Notes: a model not told the origin generated them from the letters alone. Numbered from the stretch's first letter, positions 11,222 through 19,411 are shown. The stretch: DNA of 64,000 bases from Halomonas meridiana (GCF_009846525.1 NZ_CP024621.1:806001-870000); one strand, 5' to 3'. Numbers and translations are program-made.

Positions 11222-12094
11222 ATGTCTGATTTTGATCAAATGAAAGATTTTATAGACAAGCCATCTAAAGAAATATTTTCAAAAACTTTTGAAAATATTT
11301 CTTTTAAAAGTTTCGATAATGATTATATAGAACAGCTTGGTAGAAGTAAGAAGAAGGCATCAGTTAGTAATTGTACTTTTAGGTCTACCATTTTTGTGGA
11401 TTGTTACTTTAATGGTGTGGTTTTTAAATGTTGCGACTTTACCAGTGCTAAGTTCATTGATTGTAATTTTAAAGATGCAAAATTTGTTCAGTGCGTTTTT
11501 AATTATGCTTCTTTTAGAAGGACAATTGTTGATTCTTCAGAAATATTGGCTAACTTGCCCAGAGAGCCTAATTTATGTAGAGATTTGTTAAGGGTGTTGC
11601 GCGTAGATGCACGTGAACTGGGTAATGTTGAAGATGAGAGTGTATACATTCGAAAAGAAATAGAGGCAAGTAACCTTTTTTATATTTCTGCTTTTAAAGG
11701 AAGGGAAGATTGGTATAGGAAGAAGTATAGTGGTATGGATAGAGTCTTGTTTCTTTTTAAATGGATGCAGTCAATGTTTTCAGGGCTTATCTGGGGCAAT
11801 GGCGAAAAGCCAGCTAGAGTACTTTATTCCTGCGTTTTTACAGTTTTATTGATTTCTTTGTTGTTGGTTTTTTATGGGTATAATGAAGGGCAGTTTAGTT
11901 CTGAAGACACTATTTATAGTGGTTTTGCTGTTGCTTTTAAGCTTTCTGTTAGTGAGTTTTTAGGGATACCGTATGATTCCGATCTTTTTAATCTAAAGGT
12001 TCCATTTGTTATTTCCGTGTTTTCCTCTTTGGCGAGGTATATTTTTATAGGCCTGCTTGTTTCAGTTATGTTCCGTAGCTTCTCTAGGCGATGA
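11222..12094 (+). CDS. Pentapeptide-repeat protein with C-terminal two-helix channel-like module
   Basis: 290 aa. Residues ~48-105 are about ten pentapeptide repeats with central Phe (CTFRS, CYFNG, CDFTS, AKFID, CNFKD, AKFVQ), predicted to form a right-handed beta-helix. A linker (110-195) leads to two membrane helices (about 198-219 and 258-285) separated by a re-entrant-like segment (FAVAFKLSVSEFLG). The layout recalls ion-channel-like modules fused to pentapeptide repeats, but the potassium filter TVGYG is absent. RBS AGGGGAG precedes the ATG. GC content is far below the flanks, a sign of transfer. First gene of a three-gene operon; by inference the membrane effector of that unit. Confidence 0.75.
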   Translation: MSDFDQMKDFIDKPSKEIFSKTFENISFKSFDNDYIEQLGRSKKKASVSNCTFRSTIFVDCYFNGVVFKCCDFTSAKFIDCNFKDAKFVQCVFNYASFRRTIVDSSEILANLPREPNLCRDLLRVLRVDARELGNVEDESVYIRKEIEASNLFYISAFKGREDWYRKKYSGMDRVLFLFKWMQSMFSGLIWGNGEKPARVLYSCVFTVLLISLLLVFYGYNEGQFSSEDTIYSGFAVAFKLSVSEFLGIPYDSDLFNLKVPFVISVFSSLARYIFIGLLVSVMFRSFSRR

Positions 12095-12098
12095 ATAA

Positions 12099-12788
12099 AT
12101 GAGCAATATAATATATCTTGGATACTTTGGCTCGGTGGTTAGATCTGATTGTGATGCTCGAAGTGATGCAGATGTTTTGTGTGTTATTGAAAATGATGTA
12201 AATTTTGATGAAGAAAATTTGCGTAAATGGATTGTAGAGAAAGTTGTTGTTGACAGAGTCTTAGATATTTCTATTTATAGTAGTAGTCGTTTGATTGAGA
12301 TGTGGAATGAAGGGCACCTTTTTGCCTGGCATATTTATTTAGAGTCTCGTCCTTTCGATGGTTACGAGTTGTTTGTTTCTCAATTGGGAGCTCCCGATAA
12401 ATATAATAACGCAGTTGCTGATATTCTTAGGTTGAATCAGTTGTTGCTTGATGTAAGGCTTTCGTTGGGCAATGAAATTGTTTCTAAAGTTTATGAGGCG
12501 GGGCTAATTTATGTCGCAGCTCGAAATATTGGTATAAGTGCATCTTGGTATTCTAAGGAAGGTTTAGATTTTTCGAGATTGTCTCCATATTCATTAGTTT
12601 TTAATGAAAAAAAATTGGGTTTACCTATCCCCAAAGAAAGTTATGCTAAACTCATTAAAGCGAGGCACGCGTCGATGAGAGGTGGCATATCACCATATTT
12701 AAGTATTAATGAACTAATAAGTATGTGTGATGCTGTACTGGATTGGTCTAAAGAGATATTGGATTTTCTGGAGAAGTGTCATGAGTAA
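12099..12788 (+). CDS. Nucleotidyltransferase-domain protein (GS-x10-DxD) with helical C-terminal domain
   Basis: 229 aa. The N-terminal ~95 residues contain G11-S12, ten residues, then D23-A24-D25. This is exactly the GS-x10-DxD active site of Pol-beta-superfamily nucleotidyltransferases (minimal NTase/MNT type). A third acidic residue could be D57 in RVLDISIYS. The remaining ~130 residues are predicted mostly helical, HEPN-like in outline, though no RNase Rx4-6H motif is obvious. Starts 4 nt after the channel-like gene and overlaps the next by 8 nt, so the three are translated together. It could modify a protein or RNA or make a nucleotide signal; sequence alone does not decide. Confidence 0.75.
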   Translation: MSNIIYLGYFGSVVRSDCDARSDADVLCVIENDVNFDEENLRKWIVEKVVVDRVLDISIYSSSRLIEMWNEGHLFAWHIYLESRPFDGYELFVSQLGAPDKYNNAVADILRLNQLLLDVRLSLGNEIVSKVYEAGLIYVAARNIGISASWYSKEGLDFSRLSPYSLVFNEKKLGLPIPKESYAKLIKARHASMRGGISPYLSINELISMCDAVLDWSKEILDFLEKCHE

Positions 12789-13092
12789 TTTTTTAGAAAG
12801 AAGCAGGCTTGAAAGAAATGTAATAAATTTAGTAAATGGGAGGTTTCAAAATTATGCTGAGTTAAGTGGTTTGTCCAATTTGGCAATAGTCAGATGGAGT
12901 GAGGAAATAGATCAATCTTCATCAATTAATTTTGATAGGTTACAAGAGATCGTTTCTATTTTGTTTGAGGTGTCTCAACGCATCAGTTCTGACTCTGACT
13001 CTAGTAAACACATATTCATAAATAATTTATTTGATAAAAATAGTACGATAGATATCTGTCTGGATCAACTCAAGGAAAAATTAGTTTTTTAA
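12781..13092 (+). CDS. Small HTH-like protein, third gene of AT-rich operon
   Basis: 103 aa, start ATG overlapping the stop of the nucleotidyltransferase (ATGAGTAA). Residues ~8-58 have the spacing of an Xre-type helix-turn-helix: AELSGLSNLAIVRW, then INFDRLQEIVSILFEV. The recognition helix is divergent and the match is by pattern only. Likely regulator or antitoxin/partner of the two upstream proteins. A longer in-frame start at 12727 is unlikely because it lies deep inside the upstream gene. Confidence 0.65.
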   Translation: MSNFLERSRLERNVINLVNGRFQNYAELSGLSNLAIVRWSEEIDQSSSINFDRLQEIVSILFEVSQRISSDSDSSKHIFINNLFDKNSTIDICLDQLKEKLVF

Positions 13093-13275
13093 TATCTCAT
13101 GATAGTGCTCTTTAGCTCTCTAGTTTATTTTTATTAATACTTGGTTTTATTGCTAAAACTGCGTTGTATGAATTTTGAAAGCTCATTAAAAATCTCTTTA
13201 ATGTGCATTTCTAGTATATTGCTTGATGTAGTTTAAATGTTTTGAAGAAATGTGCCTGATAGTAGAGCTGGCGTC

Positions 13276-13525
13276 ATGACAATCGTTCTATACCAAGTAT
13301 ATACCTTTGCCTCAAAACCCTTTGACGGCAACCCTACAGCAGTGTGCCCGCTAGAGACGTTGTTGGATGATGCTCTGTTGCAGGCCATTGAAGCGGAGAA
13401 TGGCCTTTCCGAAACTAGTTTTTCGTCTCTAATTAGGCGTATTATCATCTGAGCTTGTTTACACCTTTGGTGGAGACGAATCTGTACTGCTGCGATTCCT
13501 TAGCTGCAGTAACGCTGTACGATGT
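13276..13525 (+). pseudogene. Truncated, decayed PhzF-family gene copy
   Basis: The first ~49 codons are clearly homologous to the intact PhzF gene at 15130: LYQVYTFASKPFDGNP against LYQVDAFASKPFEGNP, including the catalytic-type Glu46 in LSET. The frame then breaks into an unrelated short tail that stops at 13452. DNA resembling the next part of the intact gene continues in another frame from about 13455 to 13525 (tttacacctttggtggag). It is therefore a duplicate that lost most of its length and has frameshifted, not a short functional gene. It marks the right edge of the AT-rich cassette. Confidence 0.85.
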
Positions 13526-13761
13526 AAGCGCTGCTGCAAAGCGTGCTACGGAAAAACGCGGCAAGTATGATAATGAATGGTGGTGTCCCTGAAATATTTG
13601 CACCGAATAACGGTAGAGCGTTAGCGAGTGATTGTTAAGTGGACGACATCTCAACACTCCCTAACTAGCCTATGAGATGAATACCCACAATGATCGGCTC
13701 ACATACCTCTGAGAGCAGCAACATAGGCCGCAGTTTGAGCGGAATGGGCCTGTGCTGTGAG
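13526..13761. other. Remnant region without a gene
   Basis: Sequence of mixed composition between the phzF remnant and the minus-strand small ORF. Frames are short and interrupted, and no family was recognised. It is probably decayed DNA left by the rearrangement that truncated phzF. Confidence 0.4.
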
Positions 13762-14031
13762 TTAACCAGAAACCCTATCGCAGTTGTCGTGGTACAGCGG
13801 CGCATCGGTGCCTAGCGCTAGGCGCTCGGTGGCGCTGTTGTAGTAAAAGTGGCCATGCTCAACGTTGGCAAGGTGATAATCCCCGCACACTCCATAGCCC
13901 TTGTTGACGCGCTTTAAATGCAAGATGTCGGCCTGTGTTTGGCTGCCGAGGTGTTCCGATATGCTTGCGGCGATGTGCGCATCACGCTGGGCCTCGGAGT
14001 AGGCTTGGCCGCCGAATATCAGGCCCGCCAC
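13762..14031 (-). CDS. Hypothetical small protein, possibly 5'-truncated
   Basis: 89 aa from a GTG start; no family recognised. The frame stays open for more than 200 bp upstream (to about 14250) without any ATG, GTG or TTG. That upstream part encodes a convincing membrane helix (LWIPVVAIFIVAGLIFGG) just before and across the GTG. The real protein may therefore be a larger single-helix membrane protein whose start was lost or is unusual. The C-terminal part has YGVCGDYHLANVEHGHFYYN, with a single Cys and several aromatic residues. The 14032-14324 gap contains only this open extension. Confidence 0.45.
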   Translation of the reverse strand: MAGLIFGGQAYSEAQRDAHIAASISEHLGSQTQADILHLKRVNKGYGVCGDYHLANVEHGHFYYNSATERLALGTDAPLYHDNCDRVSG

Positions 14032-14324
14032 GATGAAAATGGCGACGACGGGAATCCATAGGTTATGCGTAGCGTGCCCAGTGAGTTGGTGTGGTGTGCA
14101 TGATGCCAGTAGGCAAAGTAGTTAGCAGGATAATAACGGGTTGCTGGTTTAGCTGCACTGATGGGTGTGGGCTGCGTGCGTTGCTGTTGAATGCCTCTCG
14201 CAGATTGAATAAGCTGCCTGCCGCTAAAAAGCCCTATTCAACCCTCCGCATCATCCCGAATCGCTATAAAAATGGCGTTTACGTGCCGCCCACGGCTTCG
14301 GGGTAACTTTATGGATGAACGCAA

Positions 14325-14906
14325 ATGACGCTTGAGCATTTGGTGGCGAATTATGGCAGCTTCGGCTTTTTCGTGGGGGCGAGCTTGGAGGGCGAGGGCA
14401 TCGCGATGCTGGGCGGCATCATGTCTCAGCAGCACCTAATCGGCGTTTGGCCCGCTATCATCGCCCTGGCATTGGGCTCTTTCCTGGCGGATCAAGTGTT
14501 CTTCCTGCTTGGGCATGGAGGGCGCAATAGCGCTATCGTTCGTTCGGTGCAGGGGAGCGCAGCGGGTGGGCGTGTAGTGACCACGTTCAACGCCCACCCG
14601 GACGTTTTCGCGTTCTCCTTGCGCTTTCTTTATGGGCTACGCACGGCCGGTGCGGTGACGATTGGAACGACCGATTATCCTTGGTCACGATTTATCCTGC
14701 TTAATGCTATTTCAGCGTTAATCTGGTCGGCCGCCTGGGTCACGCTCGGTTATATGTTTGGTCAGGCCCTTGCGCCCCTTTTTGAGCGATTAAGCGGCCT
14801 TTCCCATTTTGTGTGGGCGGGTGTTGCCGCTGCCCTTTGCATCGCGGTAGTGGCCGTGATGGCTACCAGGCGGAGACGAACTCAGCGCTTAACGATGCGC
14901 GATTGA
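14325..14906 (+). CDS. DedA family (SNARE-associated / VTT domain) membrane protein
   Basis: 193 aa integral membrane protein with the DedA/VTT core. It begins FGFFVGASLEGEGIAMLGG, continues with a conserved FLADQVFFLLGHGG segment, then FSLRFLYGLRTAGAVTIG with the conserved Arg, and ends in two hydrophobic helices. DedA proteins act in undecaprenyl-phosphate or lipid flipping and membrane homeostasis. A five-codon ORF (ATG at 14311) overlaps the start as aaATGAcg, so initiation may be by coupling; the RBS is otherwise weak. Confidence 0.85.
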   Translation: MTLEHLVANYGSFGFFVGASLEGEGIAMLGGIMSQQHLIGVWPAIIALALGSFLADQVFFLLGHGGRNSAIVRSVQGSAAGGRVVTTFNAHPDVFAFSLRFLYGLRTAGAVTIGTTDYPWSRFILLNAISALIWSAAWVTLGYMFGQALAPLFERLSGLSHFVWAGVAAALCIAVVAVMATRRRRTQRLTMRD

Positions 14907-15129
14907 GTTTAATGCCTTCGCCAGAAACGGCATTACCCGAAACGTTCGGCAAAGCGCGCCGTGATAATCATAACCAGGGCCACCGTCGCAAAGGCAACGC
15001 TTAGAAGGCTACTCCCGCTCATAGGGAGGCTCAGCTTGCTTGCCTTCTGCTGGACTTTGTTAACCCTCACCTGCATGCACGTTTCTACGATATCTTGATG
15101 AGATTCTTTTATTTGCGTTGGGATAACCC

Positions 15130-15921
15130 ATGAAAATCGACCTCTACCAAGTAGATGCTTTCGCCTCAAAACCCTTTGAGGGCAACCCTGCAGCCGTGTG
15201 CCCGCTGGAGGCGTGGTTGGATGATGCGCTACTGCAGGCCATTGCAGCGGAGAATAACCTGTCCGAAACCGCATTTTTCGTACCCACGGAAGCGGGCTAC
15301 CACTTGCGCTGGTTTACGCCTTCGGTGGAGGTGGATTTGTGCGGCCATGCTACGTTAGCAGCGGCGTGGGTGGTGTTCCATGCCCTGGGCGTGGTGGCCG
15401 AGGCGGTGGCCTTTGAAACCAGAAGCGGTGTACTGACCGTTCGCCGCGAAGGCGATGCGCTGGTGATGGACTTCCCCGCGAAAACGCTCGCACCGCTAAA
15501 CATGCACGCGGGAGTCGCCGCTGCCCTGGGTGGTATCGAAATCGAAGAGCTGCTGATCGCGGATGACATCGTGGTGGTTGTCGAGGAGGCGAGTGTGATC
15601 GAACGCCTTATGCCGGATATGCAGCGGCTTAAACAGTTACCAGGGCGAGGTGTGGCCGTTACCGCGAAAGGCGATGATGTGGACTTTGTGTCTCGCTGGT
15701 TTGGCCCCAAGGTCGGCGTGGAAGAAGACCCGGTCACCGGCTCGGCGCATACGTCGCTCGCACCTTACTGGGCCGCGCGTTTAGGTAAGCAAGCACTGAC
15801 TGCCCGCCAGGGTGGCGCACGCCAAGGCGCGCTGAGCTGCGTTGTAGAAGGCGAGCGCGTGATGATTAAAGGCCGCGTTGCGCCTTATCTAATGGGGCAA
15901 ATCACGCTGCCTGATAGCTAA
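15130..15921 (+). CDS. PhzF family phenazine-biosynthesis-like isomerase
   Basis: 263 aa, complete. Starts KIDLYQVDAFASKPFEGNPAA, has catalytic-type Glu46 in NLSETAFF, the GHATLAAAWV segment, and the C-terminal half signature VEEDPVTGSAH. These place it in the PhzF isomerase/epimerase superfamily of two-fold pseudo-symmetric enzymes. The substrate of chromosomal PhzF paralogues is generally unknown, and no phenazine genes are nearby. A broken copy of the same gene lies 1.85 kb upstream in the same orientation, so the locus has been duplicated. Confidence 0.9.
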   Translation: MKIDLYQVDAFASKPFEGNPAAVCPLEAWLDDALLQAIAAENNLSETAFFVPTEAGYHLRWFTPSVEVDLCGHATLAAAWVVFHALGVVAEAVAFETRSGVLTVRREGDALVMDFPAKTLAPLNMHAGVAAALGGIEIEELLIADDIVVVVEEASVIERLMPDMQRLKQLPGRGVAVTAKGDDVDFVSRWFGPKVGVEEDPVTGSAHTSLAPYWAARLGKQALTARQGGARQGALSCVVEGERVMIKGRVAPYLMGQITLPDS

Positions 15922-16054
15922 TGAGCATAAGCTATGGCGATGAGTCTCAGCGGGAGTATCAGGATTGAAAACAAATAAGTAAATAAGTATACCGTTCTTT
16001 TGCTTTATGAATCTGGTGGTTTGTGGTCTATAGGTACACCAAATTTACATTTTT

Positions 16055-16096
16055 CAAAGTAGAGTGTGGCAACTCCTTTAGTTAAATGCTACTTTG
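16055..16096. promoter_or_regulatory. Inverted repeat upstream of abiEi (candidate AbiEi operator)
   Basis: Perfect 8-bp inverted repeat CAAAGTAG (16055-16062) / CTACTTTG (16089-16096), centred 26 bp before the abiEi start. AbiEi antitoxins are known to autorepress by binding inverted repeats in their own promoter, so this is the obvious candidate site. Confidence 0.5.
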
Positions 16097-16102
16097 TGTC
16101 CT

Positions 16103-16912
16103 ATGAGCACACAAAATAAATCAATATTAAAGAACCTATTAGAAGCCATACCACCTGGGTTTATGGCGGATACCGCTTGGCTTGAACGACATGGCGTTAG
16201 CCGCTTTCTGGCACGTAAATACGTCGAAAATGGCTGGCTAGAGAGGGTTAACCGAGGCGTATTCCGGCGTCCTGCGCCCAGCACAGCCATCGATTGGAAA
16301 ACCTGCCTGCTCTCCATGCAGCACATCATGCGTTATGACATTCATATCGGAGGCACCACGGCACTCTCCTTGCAGGGGTATGATCATTATTTACGTTTGG
16401 GCAGCAATGCGCCTGTTTGGGTATACGGTGATACGATCCCTAGCTGGCTCAGCAAGCTACCACTTACCGCCCCCATCAAAATCCGCAACACGTCACTGTT
16501 TTCTGATTCATCGCTAGGGCTAGCTAATCAGAGAAACAATGATGAAGACGCACTGCCATGGGAGTGGGTGCTTAATATGTCGATGCCCGAAAGGGCGGTG
16601 ATGGAAGCTATGGATGAGCTGCCCGACCACGAGAGCTTTCATCACCTCGATATGCTCTTTGAGAGCTTGACGACGTTACGCCCAAAAGTGCTGTCCGTGC
16701 TGCTGCACAGCTGTAAGAAGATTAAGGTAAAGCGGCTATTCTTTGTCTTTGCGGATCGCCATGACCACCCTTGGCGCAAGCGTCTTGATGTCACCGCGTT
16801 CAACCTTGGCAGTGGCGATAGGGCACTCGTCAAAGGCGGTAAGATTCATCCTCGCTATCGTATTATGGTGCCTGCAGAATTTACGGGGGAGGGGGCTAGC
16901 GATGGCACGTGA
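16103..16912 (+). CDS. abiEi: AbiEi-type antitoxin / transcriptional regulator of type IV toxin-antitoxin system
   Basis: 269 aa. The N-terminal winged-helix domain (residues ~8-55, ERHGVSRFLARKYVENGWLERV..RGVFRRP) is followed by the AbiEi C-terminal domain. AbiEi counteracts AbiEii and represses the operon. Start taken at ATG 16103; a TTG three codons upstream is less likely. Overlaps the toxin gene by 11 nt. Composition is lower in GC than the core genes, consistent with horizontal transfer. A candidate operator lies just upstream. Confidence 0.88.
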   Translation: MSTQNKSILKNLLEAIPPGFMADTAWLERHGVSRFLARKYVENGWLERVNRGVFRRPAPSTAIDWKTCLLSMQHIMRYDIHIGGTTALSLQGYDHYLRLGSNAPVWVYGDTIPSWLSKLPLTAPIKIRNTSLFSDSSLGLANQRNNDEDALPWEWVLNMSMPERAVMEAMDELPDHESFHHLDMLFESLTTLRPKVLSVLLHSCKKIKVKRLFFVFADRHDHPWRKRLDVTAFNLGSGDRALVKGGKIHPRYRIMVPAEFTGEGASDGT

Positions 16913-17819
16913 AATTTATGAGGCGCAGGTTGCGCTACTTGTACGTATCCTTCCGTATGTTGCTAAGGAAGAGGTCTTCGCGCTCAAGGGAGGCACAGCG
17001 ATAAACTTGTTTTATCGTGATTTTCCCCGGTTATCGGTGGATATCGATCTGACCTATCTACCGATGAAAGATCGAAGTGACAGCCTTACTGATATCAACG
17101 AAGCAATGGATCGCATAGCGGTGTCTATTGAAGGCGGCATCGTTGGTGCCAAAACGCAACGTATAAAAGGCGGCGGTGGTGGAGCCACGCGTTTGCTGGC
17201 GCGTCTTGGTGGTGCGGAGATTAAGATTGAAACGTCACCCGTTGCACGTGGTGTTGTTCATGAGCCTCAAATGCGCTCAGTGTCCGATACTGTTGAGGAT
17301 GATTTCGGCTACGCAGAAATGAGGATCGTTTCATTCGAGGACTTGTTTGGCGGAAAACTGCATGCCGCCTTAGATCGTCAACATCCGCGTGATCTTTATG
17401 ATGTGAAGCTACTTTACGATAACGAGGGCCTAACGGATGCTTTGTTTCGCACCTTGTTGGTTTATATAGCGAGTTCTTCGCGCCCTTCACATGAGCTACT
17501 GAACCCAAACCTCATCGATCTTGATCAGCCTTATACACAAGAATTTGAGGGTATGACCAGAACTCCTGTTAGCCTCGAAGAACTGTTAAGCATACGTAAG
17601 CGATTGATTGCGGATATTCAGTCACGCTTTGATGAAAATACCAAACGCTTCTTACTGAGCCTGCATGACGGTCTACCGGATTTTGATGCCATCGGCCGCC
17701 CAGAAGCAGCCAATCTGCCTGCTGTACGCTGGAAACTCATCAATTTGAAAAAATTGAAAAGCGATAACGCCTCGAAACATGCTGAGCAACGCCATGAGCT
17801 GGAGCACTTGCTGGGATAA
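16902..17819 (+). CDS. abiEii: AbiEii-type nucleotidyltransferase toxin
   Basis: 305 aa. DUF1814/AbiEii nucleotidyltransferase: K29-G30-G31-T near the N-terminus, then SVDIDLTY with D47 and D49 as metal ligands, and FEDLFGGKLHAALDR and HPRDLYDVKLL downstream. In the family such enzymes block growth by nucleotide transfer, in some homologues onto tRNA acceptor stems, and cause abortive infection. The start ATG at 16902 overlaps the antitoxin end; the longer open frame lies inside abiEi and is ignored. The active-site residues look intact, so the system is probably functional. Confidence 0.9.
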   Translation: MAREIYEAQVALLVRILPYVAKEEVFALKGGTAINLFYRDFPRLSVDIDLTYLPMKDRSDSLTDINEAMDRIAVSIEGGIVGAKTQRIKGGGGGATRLLARLGGAEIKIETSPVARGVVHEPQMRSVSDTVEDDFGYAEMRIVSFEDLFGGKLHAALDRQHPRDLYDVKLLYDNEGLTDALFRTLLVYIASSSRPSHELLNPNLIDLDQPYTQEFEGMTRTPVSLEELLSIRKRLIADIQSRFDENTKRFLLSLHDGLPDFDAIGRPEAANLPAVRWKLINLKKLKSDNASKHAEQRHELEHLLG

Positions 17820-17908
17820 GAGGTGCAAATCGGGATGCAAAAGAGACCGCCCGCCCCAGCCTCCGTGTGCTTTACTGTCTGCAATGCTTATTCACGGAGG
17901 AAGCACCT

Positions 17909-18859
17909 ATGGCCATTGGCGGTCTAATAGGACTACTGGACGACGTTGCCGCATTGGCGAAGTTGACCGCAGCATCACTGGACGATGTGAGCGCTGCCGC
18001 TGGTCGTGCGACGGCGAAGGCGGCTGGGGTGGTGGTGGATGATGCGGCGGTGACGCCGCAATATTTGCACGGGGTAGTGGCAGAGCGTGAGCTGGCGATT
18101 GTGAAGCAGATCGCGCTGGGTTCTATCCGCAACAAGCTGATTTTTATCCTACCGGCGGCGCTGCTGCTGAATTATTTTCTGCCCGGGCTACTACCGATCA
18201 TCCTGATGATAGGCGGCACCTACTTGGCTTTTGAGGGCGCGGAGAAGGTGTGGCATAAGCTCTCTGGCCAGCATGACGATGACAAGCCCGCAGTCGAAAA
18301 AGGGCCGGAAGCCGAGAAGAAGATCGTCAGTGGTGCCATCCGCACCGACCTAATTCTCTCTGCTGAAATTATGGTGATTGCGCTGGCGACGGTGTCTCAT
18401 CAAGGATTCTGGTCACAGCTAGCCAGCTTGGTGGTGGTTGCGTTTGTGATCACTGTTTTGGTGTATGGCGTGGTGGCGCTGCTGGTCAGGATGGACGATG
18501 TGGGCCTGAAACTCGCCCAGCGGGATCATTCAGGCATACAGGCGCTGGGCCGGGGCTTGGTCACGGCCATGCCCAAGGTGCTGGCGACCATCTCGGTGGT
18601 GGGCACCATCGCCATGCTTTGGGTGGGTGGGCATATCCTGATGGTGAATTTGGGGGCCGCGGGAACGGGCTGGCTCAAAGCGCCCTATGAGTGGGTACAT
18701 CATATTGAGCTAGGCATTCGCGAGGCCACCTGGGCCTTGGGCGGTACGCTGGGCTGGAGCTTCAATACGCTGTGCTCTGCGGTGATTGGCTTCTTGGTGG
18801 GCTCGGTGGTGGTGGGGGGGTTGCGCTTCGTTCCTGCTAAGCGGGCGCATTCTAAATAG
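17909..18859 (+). CDS. DUF808 (YedI-like) inner-membrane protein
   Basis: 316 aa with RBS GGAGG directly upstream of the ATG. Starts AIGGLIGLLDDVAALAKLTA, typical of DUF808, with the conserved GVVVDDAAVTPQYL and ERELAIVKQIALGSIRNKL segments. About seven membrane helices follow (from ~85). E. coli YedI is the reference; its role is unknown, though a transport-like function is often supposed. Single-gene unit followed by a hairpin. Confidence 0.9.
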   Translation: MAIGGLIGLLDDVAALAKLTAASLDDVSAAAGRATAKAAGVVVDDAAVTPQYLHGVVAERELAIVKQIALGSIRNKLIFILPAALLLNYFLPGLLPIILMIGGTYLAFEGAEKVWHKLSGQHDDDKPAVEKGPEAEKKIVSGAIRTDLILSAEIMVIALATVSHQGFWSQLASLVVVAFVITVLVYGVVALLVRMDDVGLKLAQRDHSGIQALGRGLVTAMPKVLATISVVGTIAMLWVGGHILMVNLGAAGTGWLKAPYEWVHHIELGIREATWALGGTLGWSFNTLCSAVIGFLVGSVVVGGLRFVPAKRAHSK

Positions 18860-18884
18860 CGGCGCGGTACCATACCCGCTTACT

Positions 18885-18911
18885 AACGCCAGCCCCAAGA
18901 GGCTGGCGTTT
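18885..18911 (+). terminator. Hairpin after the DUF808 gene
   Basis: Perfect 10-bp stem aacgccagcc / ggctggcgtt with a 6-nt loop and only a short T tail. It probably ends the DUF808 transcript before the NYN gene. Confidence 0.6.
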
Positions 18912-18934
18912 CACTACCTGCTGAGGCTTTTGCC

Positions 18935-19411
18935 ATGACACGCGTCGCTATCTTCGTGGATACCCAGAACGTCTATTACACCGTGCGCGAGGCCTACGGC
19001 AAACACTTCGATTATCGCCGTTTCTGGGCCCAGGCAACGGCCAGCCGGGACGTGGTAGCCGCCCGCTGCTATGCCATCGATAAAGGCGACGCCAAGCAGC
19101 GTGAGTTCCAGAATATCCTCCGCTCGATTGGTTTTGATGTCCGGCTCAAGCCCTTCATACAGCGCGCGGATGGCTCCGCCAAGGGCGACTGGGACGTGGG
19201 CATCACTCTCGATGCCATTGAATACGCCGAGAAAGCGGATGTGGTGGTGCTGGTCTCCGGCGATGGCGACTTCGATCTGTTAGCCCAGAAAATTCGCGAG
19301 GTGCACGGCAAACGCGTCGAGGTCTACGGTGTGCCCCAGCTCACCGCTGCCTCGCTCATTAACGCCGCGAGCGAGTTCATTCCTATCGAGCGTGATCTGC
19401 TGCTGGGGTAA
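18935..19411 (+). CDS. NYN domain (LabA/DUF88-type) protein, predicted ribonuclease fold
   Basis: 158 aa consisting of one NYN/PIN-like domain. VAIFVDTQNVYY carries D9 and N12; KGDWDVGITLDAI and VLVSGDGDFDLL carry further acidic residues that would form the metal-binding active site. The C-terminal strand (RVEVYGV) and the SLINAASEFIPI motif are typical. Members are predicted or shown RNases; the target is unknown. Stands alone. Confidence 0.87.
   Translation: MTRVAIFVDTQNVYYTVREAYGKHFDYRRFWAQATASRDVVAARCYAIDKGDAKQREFQNILRSIGFDVRLKPFIQRADGSAKGDWDVGITLDAIEYAEKADVVVLVSGDGDFDLLAQKIREVHGKRVEVYGVPQLTAASLINAASEFIPIERDLLLG

Noticed and set aside
12099..12788. Reading the nucleotidyltransferase as a CBASS cyclase (CD-NTase)
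   Set aside because: The protein is short, the motif is the minimal NTase form, and no ubiquitin-like, HORMA or TRIP13-type partner is nearby; a signalling role is left open but the CBASS label is not supported.
11075..13275. Insertion sequence or transposon bringing in the AT-rich cassette
   Set aside because: No transposase, terminal inverted repeats or target duplication could be seen around the cassette.
13276..13452. A short functional PhzF-type gene
   Set aside because: Only the first ~49 residues match; the frame breaks and homologous DNA continues in another frame, so it is a remnant.
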